DNA of 64,000 nt from positions 812,001 through 876,000 of the forward strand of contig NZ_CP077097.1 in NCBI RefSeq assembly GCF_014269225.2, written 5' to 3'. The stretch comes from Pseudomonas anuradhapurensis. GTDB taxonomy: Bacteria > Pseudomonadota > Gammaproteobacteria > Pseudomonadales > Pseudomonadaceae. Both the position numbers and the translations under genes were made by a program. This document shows positions 48,306-58,334 of this stretch, piece after piece (position 1 is the first letter of the stretch; the number at the start of each line of letters is the position of its first letter). The notes beneath the pieces were generated by a model. The model ran no database searches and was not told where the DNA came from. It saw only the letters and a list, made by a program, of their open reading frames with translations.

Positions 48306-48329
48306 TGTACAATGCACAATTTTTGTATA
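48306..48329. promoter_or_regulatory. PplR/LitR-type operator between the FAD oxidoreductase and TIGR01777-hemH
   Basis: TGTACA (48306-48311), 12 bases, TGTATA (48324-48329). The second half uses the allowed T at the degenerate position of the consensus. It is 50 bp from the FAD oxidoreductase start and 113 bp from the TIGR01777 start, so it may serve one or both directions. Confidence 0.82.
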
Positions 48330-48442
48330 AGGTTATACCGCTTTGGCGGGCAGGTTGGCCTATGTTTATCCGAGAGCGTCGGGTCAAAAAAGTGCCTTGT
48401 TGTTAAAAATAGACCACCGCCGCAATCTGCGAGGACACTGCC

Positions 48443-49348
48443 ATGCATATATTACTGACAGGCGGCACCGGGTTGATTGGCCGGCACCTGTGCCGCTACT
48501 GGCTTGGCCAGGGACATCGGCTGACGGTGTGGAGCCGCCGACCTGAGCAGGTGCCGACGATCTGCGGGGCGGGCGTGCGTGGCATCGCCCGCCTGGAGCA
48601 ACTGGAGCCGGGCGATCAGCTCGATGCGGTGGTCAACCTGGCCGGTGCACCGATCGCCGACCGCCCCTGGACGGCGACTCGGCGCAACCTGCTGTGGGCC
48701 AGCCGTATCGCCCTCACCGAACAATTGCTGAGCTGGCTGGGCAGCCGTGAGCAGCGCCCGGAAGTGCTGATCTCGGGTTCGGCGGTGGGCTGGTACGGGG
48801 ACGGCGGCGAACGCGAGCTGAGCGAGGCTTCACCCCCGGTGCGAGAGGATTTCGCCAGCCAGTTGTGCATTGCCTGGGAAGAAACCGCCCTGCGTTCGCA
48901 GGCCCAGGGCATCCGCGTGGTGCTGGTACGGACCGGGTTGGTGCTGGCCAGCGATGGCGGCTTTTTGTCGCGCCTGCGCCTGCCCTTCAAGCTGGGACTG
49001 GGCGGGCCCCTGGGCCACGGGCGGCAATGGATGCCCTGGATCCATATAGACGACCAGGTGGCCCTGATTGATTTTCTCTTGCAGCACAAGGACGCCAGCG
49101 GTCCCTATAATGCCTGCGCCCCAGAGCCGGTGCGCAACCGCGAGTTCGCCAGGCGCCTGGGCCGCACCTTGCATCGCCCGGCGCTGCTGCCGGTGCCGGC
49201 GGTGCTGCTCAAGGCCCTTCTGGGCGAGCTGTCGATCCTGCTGCTCGGCGGCCAGCGCGCGCGCCCGGTACGCTTGCTGGCGGCAGGCTTCACCTTCCGC
49301 TTCAACGATCTGCAATCGGCCCTGGACAACCTGTCCAGCCAACTTTGA
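48443..49348 (+). CDS. TIGR01777-family epimerase/oxidoreductase
   Basis: A 301-residue extended-SDR protein. The N-terminal NADP loop is [12 protein letters not shown], there is [18 protein letters not shown] in the middle and a DUF1731-like C terminus. The relative YfcH of E. coli has no known substrate. GAGGACACTGCC precedes the start. It lies 13 bp upstream of hemH, so hemH is probably cotranscribed with it. Confidence 0.9.
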   Translation: MHILLTGGTGLIGRHLCRYWLGQGHRLTVWSRRPEQVPTICGAGVRGIARLEQLEPGDQLDAVVNLAGAPIADRPWTATRRNLLWASRIALTEQLLSWLGSREQRPEVLISGSAVGWYGDGGERELSEASPPVREDFASQLCIAWEETALRSQAQGIRVVLVRTGLVLASDGGFLSRLRLPFKLGLGGPLGHGRQWMPWIHIDDQVALIDFLLQHKDASGPYNACAPEPVRNREFARRLGRTLHRPALLPVPAVLLKALLGELSILLLGGQRARPVRLLAAGFTFRFNDLQSALDNLSSQL

Positions 49349-49361
49349 CATAGGACGCTGC

Positions 49362-50378
49362 ATGACCGATCACGCTCTGCTGCTGGTCAACCTGGGTTCC
49401 CCTGCCTCCACTTCGGTGGCCGATGTGCGCCGCTACCTCGACCAGTTCCTCATGGACCCGTATGTGGTCGACCTGCCCTGGCCGCTGCGGCGCCTGCTGG
49501 TGTCGCTGATCCTGATCAAGCGGCCGGAGCAGTCGGCGCACGCCTATGGCTCGATCTGGTGGGACGAGGGCTCGCCGCTGGTGGTGCTGACCCGGCGCCT
49601 GCAGGCGGCCATGGTCGAACACTGGCCCCACGGCCCGGTGGAAATCGCCATGCGCTACGGCCAGCCGGCCTTGCCTGAGGTGCTGGAACGGCTTGCCCGA
49701 CAAGGCGTGCGCAAGGTGACCCTGGCGCCGCTTTACCCACAGTTCGCCGACAGCACGGTGACCACCGTGGTAGAGCAGGCCAGGCGGACCATCGAAGAGC
49801 AGCGGTTAGCGCTGCAGATGCGCGTGCTGCAACCGTTCTACCAACACCCGGCGTACATCGAGGCGCTGGCCGCCAGCGCCCGTTCTTACCTGGAACAGCC
49901 GTATGACCACGTACTGCTCAGCTTCCATGGCCTGCCGGAGCGGCACCTGAAGAAGCTGTTCCCCAAAGGCAGCCGGCACGACCTGCGGGCTGCCGATTGT
50001 TGCCATGATGCGTCCGCCGAGGTACGGGCGGTTTGCTACCGTGGGCAGTGCCTGGCCACGGCCAAGGCCTTTGCGCAGAAAATGGGCATCGCCGAGGGTA
50101 AGTGGTCGGTATCGTTCCAGTCGCGGCTGGGCCGGGACAAGTGGATCGAGCCCTACACCGAGACGCGGCTGGATGAGTTGGCCAAGGCTGGGGTGAAGAA
50201 GTTGCTGGTGATGTGCCCGGCATTCGTCGCCGATTGCATCGAGACGCTGGAAGAAATCGGCATGCGTGGCAGCGAGCAGTTTGTCGAGGCGGGTGGGCAG
50301 GAGCTGGTGCTGGTGCCGTGCCTGAATGACCACCCGGAGTGGGCGAGGGTGCTGGCTGACATGTGCGAAAAGGCTTGA
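49362..50378 (+). CDS. hemH: Ferrochelatase
   Basis: A 338-residue HemH. The signature histidine is in [16 protein letters not shown] and the C-terminal metal region includes [15 protein letters not shown]. It inserts iron into protoporphyrin IX. ATG 49362 gives the normal start [14 protein letters not shown]. It lies behind the TIGR01777 gene and the PplR box, so it may be light-induced, which would reduce photosensitising protoporphyrin. Confidence 0.97.
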   Translation: MTDHALLLVNLGSPASTSVADVRRYLDQFLMDPYVVDLPWPLRRLLVSLILIKRPEQSAHAYGSIWWDEGSPLVVLTRRLQAAMVEHWPHGPVEIAMRYGQPALPEVLERLARQGVRKVTLAPLYPQFADSTVTTVVEQARRTIEEQRLALQMRVLQPFYQHPAYIEALAASARSYLEQPYDHVLLSFHGLPERHLKKLFPKGSRHDLRAADCCHDASAEVRAVCYRGQCLATAKAFAQKMGIAEGKWSVSFQSRLGRDKWIEPYTETRLDELAKAGVKKLLVMCPAFVADCIETLEEIGMRGSEQFVEAGGQELVLVPCLNDHPEWARVLADMCEKA

Positions 50379-50389
50379 ACAGCTGGGGC

Positions 50390-50485
50390 TGCGTTGCAGC
50401 CCTGCCGCGACACAAGGCTGCTTCTACAGGGGCCGGAATTCCGGGCAGGGGCGGCCTTGTGACCCGACCGGGCTGCAAGGCCGCC
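50390..50485. repeat. REP-like palindromes between hemH and uraA
   Basis: Imperfect palindromes with CGCGACACAAGGC and GCGGCCTTGTGACCCG cores lie where the two convergent genes end. They belong to the GGCCGCTCCTACAG family. Confidence 0.65.
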
Positions 50486-50493
50486 CCAGGACC

Positions 50494-51768
50494 TCAAGGC
50501 ATCTGATCATCCAGCTTCTTGTGCTTCCAACCATCGTTGCCCGGCAGGATCAGGTTCAGGGCGATCGCCACGATGGCGCACAGGGCAATGCCTTTCAGGC
50601 CCCAGTCATCCGGGCCATCGCCGCTGCCGATGAGCACGCCGCCGATACCGAACACCAGAGTGACCGAGACGATCACCAGGTTGCGCGCTTCGGCCAGGTC
50701 GATCTTGTGACGGATCATGGTGTTCATGCCCACCGCTGCGATCGAGCCGAACAGCAGGCACAGGATGCCGCCCATCACCGGCACCGGGATGCTCTGCAGC
50801 AGCGCGCCGAACTTGCCGATGAAGGCCAGGGTGATGGCAAAGATCGCCGCCCAGGTCATGATCTTCGGGTTGTAGTTCTTGGTCAGCATCACCGCGCCGG
50901 TCACTTCGGCGTAGGTGGTGTTGGGCGGGCCGCCGAACAGGCCGGCTGCGGTGGTGGCCAGGCCGTCACCGAGCAGGGTGCGGTGCAGGCCGGGTTTCTT
51001 CAGGTAGTCACGGCCGGTCACGCTGCCGACGGCGATCACCCCGCCGATGTGCTCGATCGCCGGTGCCAGGGCAACCGGGACGATGAACAGGATGGCCTGC
51101 CAGTTGAACGCCGGCGCGGTGAAGTTGGGCAGTTCCAGCCACGGGGCGGCGGCGATTTTGGCCGTGTCGACCACGCCAAAGGCGAACGACAGGGCAAAGC
51201 CTACCAGCACGCCGGCAATGATCGGCACCAGGCGGAAGATGCCTTTGCCGAACACGGCGACGATCAGTGTGGTCAGCAGGGCGGGCATGGAGATCATCAT
51301 CGCCGTCTTGTACGGCAGCAGCACGCTGCCGTCCCCGGCCTTGCCCATGGCCATGTTCGCCGCGATCGGTGCCATGGCCAGGCCGATGGAAATGATCACC
51401 GGGCCGATCACTACTGGCGGCAGCATGCGGTCGATGAAACCGGTGCCTTTGATTTTTACCATCAGGCCCATGAAGGTGTAGACGAAGCCTGCGGCCATCA
51501 CCCCGCCCATGGTCTCGGCCAGGCCGAACTGGCCCTTGGCGAGGATGATCGGGGTGATGAAGGCAAAGCTCGAGGCCAGGAACACCGGTACCTGGCGGCC
51601 GGTGACCAGCTGGAACAGCAGGGTACCGATGCCGGCGGTGAACAACGCGACGTTCGGGTCGAGGCCGGTGATCAGTGGCATCAGCACCAGCGCGCCGAAT
51701 GCCACGAAGAGCATCTGCGCGCCCGAAACGACCTGGCGCCAGAGCGGGTCGTTGAAGCCGTCCTGCAT
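50494..51768 (-). CDS. uraA: Uracil permease
   Basis: A 424-residue NCS2-family transporter with about 12-14 hydrophobic segments; the family motif region AIEHIGGVIAVGSVTGRDYL is clear. It takes up uracil with protons. It starts two bases after the upp stop; the pair forms a uracil salvage operon on the minus strand. Confidence 0.95.
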   Translation of the reverse strand: MQDGFNDPLWRQVVSGAQMLFVAFGALVLMPLITGLDPNVALFTAGIGTLLFQLVTGRQVPVFLASSFAFITPIILAKGQFGLAETMGGVMAAGFVYTFMGLMVKIKGTGFIDRMLPPVVIGPVIISIGLAMAPIAANMAMGKAGDGSVLLPYKTAMMISMPALLTTLIVAVFGKGIFRLVPIIAGVLVGFALSFAFGVVDTAKIAAAPWLELPNFTAPAFNWQAILFIVPVALAPAIEHIGGVIAVGSVTGRDYLKKPGLHRTLLGDGLATTAAGLFGGPPNTTYAEVTGAVMLTKNYNPKIMTWAAIFAITLAFIGKFGALLQSIPVPVMGGILCLLFGSIAAVGMNTMIRHKIDLAEARNLVIVSVTLVFGIGGVLIGSGDGPDDWGLKGIALCAIVAIALNLILPGNDGWKHKKLDDQMP

Positions 51769-51770
51769 GG

Positions 51771-52409
51771 TCAGGCGTCCTTTTGCTTGGTGCCGAAGAT
51801 CTTGTCACCGGCATCGCCCAGGCCAGGCACGATATAGCCGTGTTCGTTCAGGTGCTGGTCGATCGACGCGGTGTAGATCTGCACGTCCGGGTGGGCTTTT
51901 TCCACCGCTTCGATGCCTTCCGGCGCGGCCACCAGGACCATGGCACGGATTTCCTTGCAGCCGGCCTTCTTCAGCAGGTCGATGGTGGCGACCATCGAAC
52001 CGCCGGTGGCCAGCATCGGGTCGATGATCAGGGCCAGGCGCTGGTTGATGTCCGGGGCGAGCTTTTCCAGGTAGGTGTGGGCTTCGAGGGTTTCTTCGTT
52101 GCGGGCAACGCCGACCGCGCTGACCTTGGCCCCGGGGATCAAGCTGAGCACACCGTCGAGCATGCCGATGCCGGCGCGCAGGATCGGCACCACGGTAATC
52201 TTCTTGCCAGCGATCTTTTCAACCTGCACCTTGCCGCACCAGCCGTCGATCTCGTAGGTTTCCAGCGGCAGGTCCTGGGTCGCTTCGTAGGTCAGGAGCG
52301 CGCCGACTTCCTGGGCGAGTTCGCGAAAATTCTTGGTGCTGATATCGGCACGGCGCATCAGGCCGAGCTTGTGGCGGATCAGCGGATGGCGGATCTCACG
52401 AGTGGGCAT
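51771..52409 (-). CDS. upp: Uracil phosphoribosyltransferase
   Basis: A 212-residue UPRT with the PRPP-binding loop [17 protein letters not shown] and the C-terminal uracil-binding [13 protein letters not shown]. It converts uracil and PRPP to UMP. It leads the upp-uraA operon and is divergent from hpt. Confidence 0.97.
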   Translation of the reverse strand: MPTREIRHPLIRHKLGLMRRADISTKNFRELAQEVGALLTYEATQDLPLETYEIDGWCGKVQVEKIAGKKITVVPILRAGIGMLDGVLSLIPGAKVSAVGVARNEETLEAHTYLEKLAPDINQRLALIIDPMLATGGSMVATIDLLKKAGCKEIRAMVLVAAPEGIEAVEKAHPDVQIYTASIDQHLNEHGYIVPGLGDAGDKIFGTKQKDA

Positions 52410-52568
52410 AGGGGGCTCCGAAAGGCGGGCAAAAAAACCGGGCTAGATTAATCTATTCAGCCTGTGCTGTCGTCTGGTCATTTTGGACGTTAGTCCATAA
52501 ATGCTTGATCTGTGACGAGCGGATGCGTACCTTTGCCCGCTTTTCCAAAGTGCCACCCGGAGAGCGCC

Positions 52569-53126
52569 ATGTCCGCCGATCTCGAGCATATCCGTCAAGT
52601 CATGCGTGAAGCTGACTGCCTGTACACCGAAGCCGAAGTCGAAGCGGCCATCGCCAAAGTCGGCGAGCAGATCTGCAAGGACCTGCACGACAAGAATCCG
52701 GTGGTGTTCTGCGTAATGAACGGCGGCCTGATCTTTTCCGGCAAATTGCTGACCCACCTGCAGTTCCCGCTGGAGGCCAGCTACCTGCACGCCACCCGCT
52801 ACCGCAACCAGACCAGCGGCGGCGAGTTGTTCTGGAAGGCCAAACCAGAAGTTTCGTTCATTGACCGTGACGTGCTGATCGTCGACGACATTCTCGATGA
52901 AGGCCACACCCTCAGTGCCATCATCGAGTTCTGCAAGCACGCAGGTGCGCGCTCGGTGCACACTGCAGTGCTGATCGACAAGGACCACGACCGCAAGGCC
53001 AGCCCGGACCTCAAGGCCGACTACGTGGGCCTGCCCTGCGTCGACCGCTACATCTTCGGCTACGGCATGGACTACAAAGGCTACTGGCGCAACGCCAACG
53101 GCATCTTCGCGGTCAAGGGGCTGTAA
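52569..53126 (+). CDS. hpt: Hypoxanthine-guanine phosphoribosyltransferase
   Basis: A 185-residue purine PRTase with the PRPP motif VLIVDDILDEGHTLSA. It salvages hypoxanthine or guanine. I start at ATG 52569 (MSADLEHIRQVMRE) after GGAGAGCGCC; an earlier in-frame start lies in the intergenic region. It is the first of a pair with a cupin gene two bases downstream. Confidence 0.93.
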   Translation: MSADLEHIRQVMREADCLYTEAEVEAAIAKVGEQICKDLHDKNPVVFCVMNGGLIFSGKLLTHLQFPLEASYLHATRYRNQTSGGELFWKAKPEVSFIDRDVLIVDDILDEGHTLSAIIEFCKHAGARSVHTAVLIDKDHDRKASPDLKADYVGLPCVDRYIFGYGMDYKGYWRNANGIFAVKGL

Positions 53127-53128
53127 CC

Positions 53129-53602
53129 ATGCGCCAGCCTGCGTTCATCGACCAAGCGTTGTTCGCCGGGCTGGCCGCGCAGGCTGCCGCCAACCCGCGC
53201 GGGCGCCAGCACCATAATTTCCACGAGATGGAAGAACCCTGCCACCGCATGGCAGTCGGCCTGCAACCGGGTACCTACATTCCGCCGCACCGCCACCTCA
53301 GCGCCGACAAGGCGGAAACGCTGCTTGCCCTCAAGGGGCGCTTCGGCCTGCTGTTGTTCGATGAGCAGGGTGCGGTGACCGGCAAGCGGATATTGCAGGC
53401 TGGCGGCGACTGCCTGGGCGTGGACCTGGCGCCTGGCACCTACCACGGGTTGGTGGTACTGGAGCCGGACAGCATCCTGTTCGAGTGCAAGGCCGGGCCG
53501 TACCGGCCGGTGGGCGAGGGCGAGCACGCGCACTGGGCGCCGCGCGAAGGTGACGAGGGCGTTGCCGAGTACCAGGCCTGGATGCTTGCGCAGTTCGATT
53601 GA
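53129..53602 (+). CDS. WbuC-family cupin metalloprotein
   Basis: A 157-residue cupin. Metal ligands are in YIPPHRHLSADKAETLL (two His and a Glu) and a later histidine in APGTYHGLVVL. WbuC was named in O-antigen clusters, where its role is unknown; no O-antigen genes are here. It follows hpt after two bases and is probably cotranscribed. Confidence 0.85.
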   Translation: MRQPAFIDQALFAGLAAQAAANPRGRQHHNFHEMEEPCHRMAVGLQPGTYIPPHRHLSADKAETLLALKGRFGLLLFDEQGAVTGKRILQAGGDCLGVDLAPGTYHGLVVLEPDSILFECKAGPYRPVGEGEHAHWAPREGDEGVAEYQAWMLAQFD

Positions 53603-53620
53603 TGCCAGGCCGGCGTACTC

Positions 53621-53740
53621 AGCTGTAGGAGCGGCCTTGTGTCGCGATGGGCCGCAAAGCGGCCCCGACCTTGTTGGTGCGAAGCTTCAATCGAGGAGCT
53701 GCGGCGCAGCCCGATCGCGACACAAGGCCGCTCCTACAAG
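53621..53740. repeat. REP inverted repeat pair
   Basis: Arms with the core GGAGCGGCCTTGTGTCGCGA and its complement enclose an asymmetric spacer that itself contains GGCCGC/GCGGCC and GCTGCGGCGCAGC palindromes. Confidence 0.8.
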
Positions 53741-53788
53741 AGGCGGTGCACGCCGTGCTAGAGTGCCCCTTCATACAAGGAGCCTCAC

Positions 53789-54259
53789 ATGCGTGCGATT
53801 CTTCCCCTGCTGCTGGCGGTCAGCCTGCCACTCGCCGCCGCACCGCTGCACAGCCAGTTCCTGCCACCTGACGACCAGTCCCTGCGCCAGGAAGCGCCGA
53901 CCGGCCAGCAATTGCTGCAAGTAACCGATTATTCGGTGGTCGTCGGGGCCCAGCGCCAGTCCGACCAGCAGCCGATCCCGATCACTTCATCATTGCAGGT
54001 GCGCCTCAAGGGCAAGCCACTGAGCAAGGGCGCCACCATCACCCAGGTGCTGCTGACCTTCGACGGGGAAGCGGCCAAGAGCCTGAAAAAGCCTGTGTAT
54101 GACGAGAAGACTCGCACCCTGAGCCTGAATTACCCGGTCAGCGACTACCGGGTAATCATGGACCTGCTGCGCAACGAAACGCTGTATGTACAGTTCCTCA
54201 CCTACGGTAACGGCCATATCTGGGCCGACCTGCACACCGGCACCGTACGTACGCGTTGA
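53789..54259 (+). CDS. Conserved secreted protein of unknown function
   Basis: A 156-residue protein with a signal peptide (MRAILPLLLAVSLPLAAAP). The mature part is beta-rich, with regularly spaced strands (DYSVVVGAQRQ, SLQVRLKGKPL, TITQVLLTFDG, YRVIMDLLRN, HIWADLHTGTV). I do not recognise a domain. AAGGAG precedes the start. Codon use matches its neighbours, so the gene is likely real. Confidence 0.7.
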   Translation: MRAILPLLLAVSLPLAAAPLHSQFLPPDDQSLRQEAPTGQQLLQVTDYSVVVGAQRQSDQQPIPITSSLQVRLKGKPLSKGATITQVLLTFDGEAAKSLKKPVYDEKTRTLSLNYPVSDYRVIMDLLRNETLYVQFLTYGNGHIWADLHTGTVRTR

Positions 54260-54327
54260 GGCGCGCGGCCTGCGGGGGGTACACTGCCGGCCTTCGAAAT
54301 CCCGTGATGGTCCAGTTGGAGTCGGCA

Positions 54328-54618
54328 ATGCGTAAAGACAAGAAACAGGTAATCGGCGACGAGATCAGCGACGACTACATCAAGACGTTCCTGCAATTCG
54401 AGCCTGCCGACGGGGTGACCTCGCCGTCGCTGCACAAGCTGGTCAAGGCCTACCGCGGCCTGCGCGTCGACGATTTCGAGCGCTTTGTCGGCTTCTTCGT
54501 CGAAGCGGGCCTGGACCTGGATGGCAAGGACGAGCATGGCAAGACCTTCGTCGAGCAGATTGCCGACCAGCGCAATGCGGCAGAGTACCTCGAGATCATC
54601 GCCAACGCCCGTGGTTGA
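54328..54618 (+). CDS. PA4642-family protein
   Basis: A 96-residue acidic, helical cytoplasmic protein (MRKDKKQVIGDEISDDYIKT start; FVEQIADQRNAAEYLEII near the end). It belongs to a Pseudomonas family named after P. aeruginosa PA4642; the function is unknown. The second ATG (54328) has GGAG six bases upstream and is preferred over 54307. Confidence 0.75.
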   Translation: MRKDKKQVIGDEISDDYIKTFLQFEPADGVTSPSLHKLVKAYRGLRVDDFERFVGFFVEAGLDLDGKDEHGKTFVEQIADQRNAAEYLEIIANARG

Positions 54619-54631
54619 TCGTTAGCCTGCA

Positions 54632-54729
54632 CCGGCCTCTTCGCGGGCGCGCCCGCTGCCACAGGGATAGCACAGAGCCTGAGGGCGGCGCCGAACCTGT
54701 GGGAGCGGGCATGCCCGCGAAGAGGCCGG
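54632..54729. repeat. Classic REP pair
   Basis: Two 34-bp REPs (54632-54665 and 54696-54729) face each other, of the same kind as those at 10308-10405. Confidence 0.88.
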
Positions 54730-54754
54730 CACAGGTTGGTGAGTATCCAGGCAC

Positions 54755-54783
54755 AAAAAAACGCCCCGAGGGGCGTTTTTTCG
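54755..54783 (-). terminator. Rho-independent terminator downstream of mqo
   Basis: AACGCCCC and GGGGCGTT stem with A and T runs on both sides; works for mqo on the minus strand and possibly for the plus-strand gene as well. Confidence 0.9.
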
Positions 54784-54795
54784 TTACCGGTTCAA

Positions 54796-56304
54796 TCAGG
54801 CGTAATGCTTGGCCGCCGGGCTGCTTTCCACCAGGTCCAGCGCCACGTCGTTGTCGGCACTGATCTTGTGGTACAGGGCCGCGTCGGTCGCCAGGGTCTT
54901 CTCGCGAGCCGGGAAGATTTCCTTGAGCTTGGCAGCCCAGGCACCTTTGGCCTGCTCGGGGAAGCAGCGCTCGATCAGTTCCAGCATGATCGACACGGTC
55001 ACCGAAGCACCCGGGGATGCGCCGAGCAGTGCGGCCAGGCTGCCGTCCTGGGCCGAGACCAGCTCGGTACCGAACTGCAGCACACCGCCTTTCTTCGGGT
55101 CTTTCTTGATGATCTGCACGCGCTGGCCAGCCACTTCCAGGCGCCAGTCTTCGGCCTTGGCCTGCGGGTAGAAGCGACGCAGGGCTTCCAGGCGCTGTTC
55201 CATCGACTGCATCACTTCACTGACCAGGTACTTGGTCAGGTCCATGTTGTCGCGGGCCACGGCCAGCATCGGGCCGATGTTGCCCATGCGCACCGACAGC
55301 GGCAGGTCCATCAGCGAACCGTGCTTGAGGAACTTGGTGGTGAAGCCGGCGTATGGCCCGAACAGCAGCGACTTCTTGCCGTCGACCACGCGGGTGTCCA
55401 GGTGCGGTACCGACATCGGCGGGGCGCCGACCGCAGCCTGGCTGTAGACCTTGGCCTGGTGCTGCTTGACGATTTCCGGGTTGTCGCAACGCAGCCACTG
55501 GCCGCTGACCGGGAAGCCACCGAAGCCTTTGCTTTCCGGAATGCCAGACAGCTGCAGCAGCGGCAGGGCCGCGCCACCGGCTCCGAGGAAGACGAAGCGG
55601 GCGTCCACTTCGCGGCTGCCGCCGCTGTTGACGTCCTTGATGCTCACGGTCCAGCCGCTGCCGTTACGGCGCAGGCCAACGACCTTCTTGCTGTACTTGA
55701 CCTGTGCATGCTCGGCGTCGCCCAGCAGCTTGAGCAGCTTGTTGGTCAGTGCGCCGAAGTTGACGTCGGTGCCCTTGAGTACGCGGGTGGCGGCGATGCG
55801 CTGGTCGGCCGGGCGGCCTGGCATCATCAGCGGCATCCACTCCTTCATCAGCGCCTTGTCTTCGGTGTATTCCATCTCGGCGAAGGCGTGGTGCTGCTTG
55901 AGCAGCTCGAAGCGCTTCTTGAGGAAGGCAATACCCTTGTCACCCTCGACGTAGCTCAGGTGTGGGACAGGGTTGATGAAGGCACGCGCCGAGCCGAAGT
56001 TGCCCTTCTTGCTCAGGTAGGCCCAGAACTGGCGCGAGACCTCGAACTGGGTGTTGATGTGCACGGCCTTCTTGATGTCGATGCTGCCATCGGCGGCCTG
56101 CGGCGTGTAGTTAAGCTCGCACAGGCCGGCGTGGCCGGTACCTGCGTTGTTCCAGGGGTTGGAGCTTTCCGCGGCTCCGGAGTCCATCGCCTCGACGACC
56201 TCGAGTTTCAGGGTCGGGTCGAGCTCCTTGAGCAGTACGGCCAGGGTGGCACTCATGATGCCCGCGCCTACCAGTACCACATCAACCGATTCGTTCTGCG
56301 CCAT
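54796..56304 (-). CDS. mqo: Malate:quinone oxidoreductase
   Basis: A 502-residue membrane-associated FAD enzyme. The FAD site is [19 protein letters not shown] and the family motif [15 protein letters not shown] follows at about residue 50. It oxidises malate to oxaloacetate and passes electrons to quinone, replacing NAD-dependent malate dehydrogenase in pseudomonads. It is a single gene with a strong terminator after it. Confidence 0.97.
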   Translation of the reverse strand: MAQNESVDVVLVGAGIMSATLAVLLKELDPTLKLEVVEAMDSGAAESSNPWNNAGTGHAGLCELNYTPQAADGSIDIKKAVHINTQFEVSRQFWAYLSKKGNFGSARAFINPVPHLSYVEGDKGIAFLKKRFELLKQHHAFAEMEYTEDKALMKEWMPLMMPGRPADQRIAATRVLKGTDVNFGALTNKLLKLLGDAEHAQVKYSKKVVGLRRNGSGWTVSIKDVNSGGSREVDARFVFLGAGGAALPLLQLSGIPESKGFGGFPVSGQWLRCDNPEIVKQHQAKVYSQAAVGAPPMSVPHLDTRVVDGKKSLLFGPYAGFTTKFLKHGSLMDLPLSVRMGNIGPMLAVARDNMDLTKYLVSEVMQSMEQRLEALRRFYPQAKAEDWRLEVAGQRVQIIKKDPKKGGVLQFGTELVSAQDGSLAALLGASPGASVTVSIMLELIERCFPEQAKGAWAAKLKEIFPAREKTLATDAALYHKISADNDVALDLVESSPAAKHYA

Positions 56305-56901
56305 TTAACGCGTCTCCACAATCTACAGCTACCTAATTGACAGCATAGGACCTGGGGTCGCCAGGATCGCCATGTCCGACTTATCGCAGTTCTTGCAACT
56401 TCCGCGGGCACCGCCAATCAGTCTTCGGGTTCGCTATTGAACGCCGTTTGCCACGGGTGCGGCAATTCGACTTATGGTCAAGGTGTCGTGCGTGCGTTAT
56501 GGAACGGCTCAGATACTCATCCGCGATGAGCGCATTTGCCGCCTGTTCAGGGCTGTTCGGGACACATCTGCCGCTTTTGCACATGCCAGACTGTTCATTT
56601 GCTCGCCACACTCTTGTGAAGTTGTGAAAACCGTTTTTTCACGCTCTTTTGGAGACGTGAACCTCAAAAGGGGACTGCGCGATGGCAACCCGCAGGTTCA
56701 TGCAGTGTGAAGGGCCGGAAAGCAGGCACGACAGCCGATGCAAGACCTGAGTGGAAGGCTCTCTGTGGGCGAAGCGGTGAAGTTGCCGGGGTCAAGCGGC
56801 GATGCGGGGCCCGATCAGGAGACGTCCTTATAATCGGGGGGAGATTATAGCGATGTCGCGCGCAGAAATGTCGCCATTCGTGGTTTTTATTGCAGCGTTT
56901 G
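56305..56901. other. 597-bp intergenic region upstream of mqo
   Basis: It holds the mqo promoter region near 56310-56400. A small perfect inverted repeat, TATAATC (56829-56835) and GATTATA (56843-56849), lies near the right end. The ORFs across it lack ribosome sites and known features. I see no further structure; a small RNA cannot be excluded. Confidence 0.5.
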
Positions 56902-57135
56902 TCAGGCCGTGAGGATGCGCTGGTGCCAGCGGCGGCTTGCGCGTGCGCAAACCCGGGCGCTGGCGGGCAGCTCGCGGCCCAGCCAGGCGAGCTGGATTTC
57001 CCCGACCCGGACCCAGCCGCTGCCGCTGGGGGCCTGGCTGCATTGCTTGAAGGCCAGGCATTTGCCGTCGGCGTCGAGGCGGGCATAGGCGTTGTGGCGC
57101 GGGCGTCGGAAGAGCAGGGTCCAGAGCGAGGCCAT
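56902..57135 (-). CDS. Small basic protein of unknown function
   Basis: A 77-residue protein, MASLWTLLFRRPRHNAYARLDADGKC compressed start, with a beta-hairpin-like middle (WVRVGEIQLAWLGRELP). AGGACC lies before ATG 57135. It is divergent from the yajG-like gene. I do not recognise a domain; codon use and the ribosome site support it. Longer readings to 57582 run through the lipoprotein gene on the other strand. Confidence 0.6.
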   Translation of the reverse strand: MASLWTLLFRRPRHNAYARLDADGKCLAFKQCSQAPSGSGWVRVGEIQLAWLGRELPASARVCARASRRWHQRILTA

Positions 57136-57280
57136 GGCAGCAGGTCCTGTGCGTTGGGGCTTGGCGCAAGGATAAGGGCGCGGCGATGAAACCATTGTGA
57201 CAACCGGGCCAGGCCGATGACTGGTCGATGTGTCGCTGGGTATACTGTGGGCCTTCGCCGCATTTTCTGGAGTAACGCGC

Positions 57281-57865
57281 ATGTTGCAACGTCTGTTGTT
57301 CGGTTTGATCACCGTGGCCAGCCTCAGCCTGGTTGGTTGTGCCCACAGCCCGCAACAACTCAACCCGCAACCCACGCTCAAGGCCCAGCTCGCCCCGGTC
57401 GGCCATGGCCAGCCGGTGGTGGTCCGGGTGGTTGACGGCCGGGCGTCGCAGTCCCTGGGCACTCGTGGTGGCATGTACCCCGAAACCAGCACCATCAGCG
57501 TCAGCGGTAACGACATCGTGCCCAAGCTGCAGGCCCAGGCCGAAGCCGCCGTGCGTCTGCTCGGCTTCACCCCGACGCCCAACGCCTATAACGCGCCGCA
57601 GCTGACCGTGACCCTGGCCGAACTGAAGTACCAGTCGCCGAAAGACAACCTGTACGTCACCGAGGCGACCATCGGCGCTACCTTCCGTGCCGACGTCGCC
57701 AACGGCGGCCGTACCTACAGTGGCCGTTACGGCGCCTCGCTGGACCAGCGTTTCGGCATGGCGCCGAACCAGGAAACCAACAACCAGTTGGTGGGTGATG
57801 TGCTGAGCGATGCCCTGACCCGCCTGTTCAAGGACCCGAGCATCGGCCAGGTGCTGGGGCAGTAA
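57281..57865 (+). CDS. YajG-family lipoprotein
   Basis: A 194-residue lipoprotein with lipobox LSLVGC (Cys20). The body is the YajG domain (VVVRVVDGRASQSLGTRGG and the C-terminal LSDALTRLFKDPSIGQVL). The function is unknown; it is an outer-membrane lipoprotein of enterics and pseudomonads. TGGAG stands before the start, and a terminator follows it. Confidence 0.87.
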   Translation: MLQRLLFGLITVASLSLVGCAHSPQQLNPQPTLKAQLAPVGHGQPVVVRVVDGRASQSLGTRGGMYPETSTISVSGNDIVPKLQAQAEAAVRLLGFTPTPNAYNAPQLTVTLAELKYQSPKDNLYVTEATIGATFRADVANGGRTYSGRYGASLDQRFGMAPNQETNNQLVGDVLSDALTRLFKDPSIGQVLGQ

Positions 57866-57883
57866 GCCTTCAGCCGCACGAAG

Positions 57884-57920
57884 AAAACCCGCTGCCTGGT
57901 TTCAGGTAGCGGGTTTTTTG
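57884..57920 (+). terminator. Rho-independent terminator after the yajG-like gene
   Basis: AACCCGCTGCCT and AGGTAGCGGGTT form a stem with one G-U pair, followed by a T run. Confidence 0.9.
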
Positions 57921-57967
57921 TTATCTGGACTTTTTGCCGGCGCGCCCGCGAACAGGCCGGCGCAGGG

Positions 57968-58192
57968 TTACGCAGCTTCTATCTGGAAATCCAGCACGCT
58001 GAGGCCGGTATGGGGATCGATATCCGGCAGGCTTTCATGCGCGTGCCCGCCCAATGCGCAATACACCAGCCACTGGCGGTCCTGCACGTTGATGGCAAAA
58101 CCATCGATCAGCGCCTGCTGGTCATCGCTCTGGGCGACCAGATAGAGGCGGTCCTGGTTTTCGGCATGCAGCATGAACAAGCTCCGGGTCAT
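57968..58192 (-). CDS. Small protein of unknown function
   Basis: A 74-residue protein beginning MTRSLFMLHAENQDRLYLVA. A later start at MLHAEN would remove six residues. It is acidic and beta-rich, with no domain I recognise. It stands alone between the yajG-like terminator and a divergent membrane-protein gene. Confidence 0.55.
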   Translation of the reverse strand: MTRSLFMLHAENQDRLYLVAQSDDQQALIDGFAINVQDRQWLVYCALGGHAHESLPDIDPHTGLSVLDFQIEAA

Positions 58193-58334
58193 GGAAAGGC
58201 CGACAGGGTGGCCTGTTCAGATGACGAGCTCATGACAGATGAAATTTAATGACACTTTGTCGCCCGGGCCGGGCGTGAGGGCTTGACTTGGGTAGAATGC
58301 GGGCCTTTGCCGTCGCTCACACCGAGGTTGCGTG

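Noticed and set aside
56474..56710. 78-codon ORF in the mqo upstream region
   Set aside because: No ribosome site, atypical composition and no recognisable pattern.
56829..56849. TATAATC/GATTATA inverted repeat as an operator or terminator
   Set aside because: A single short palindrome with no partner site and no T run; could be chance in AT-rich sequence.
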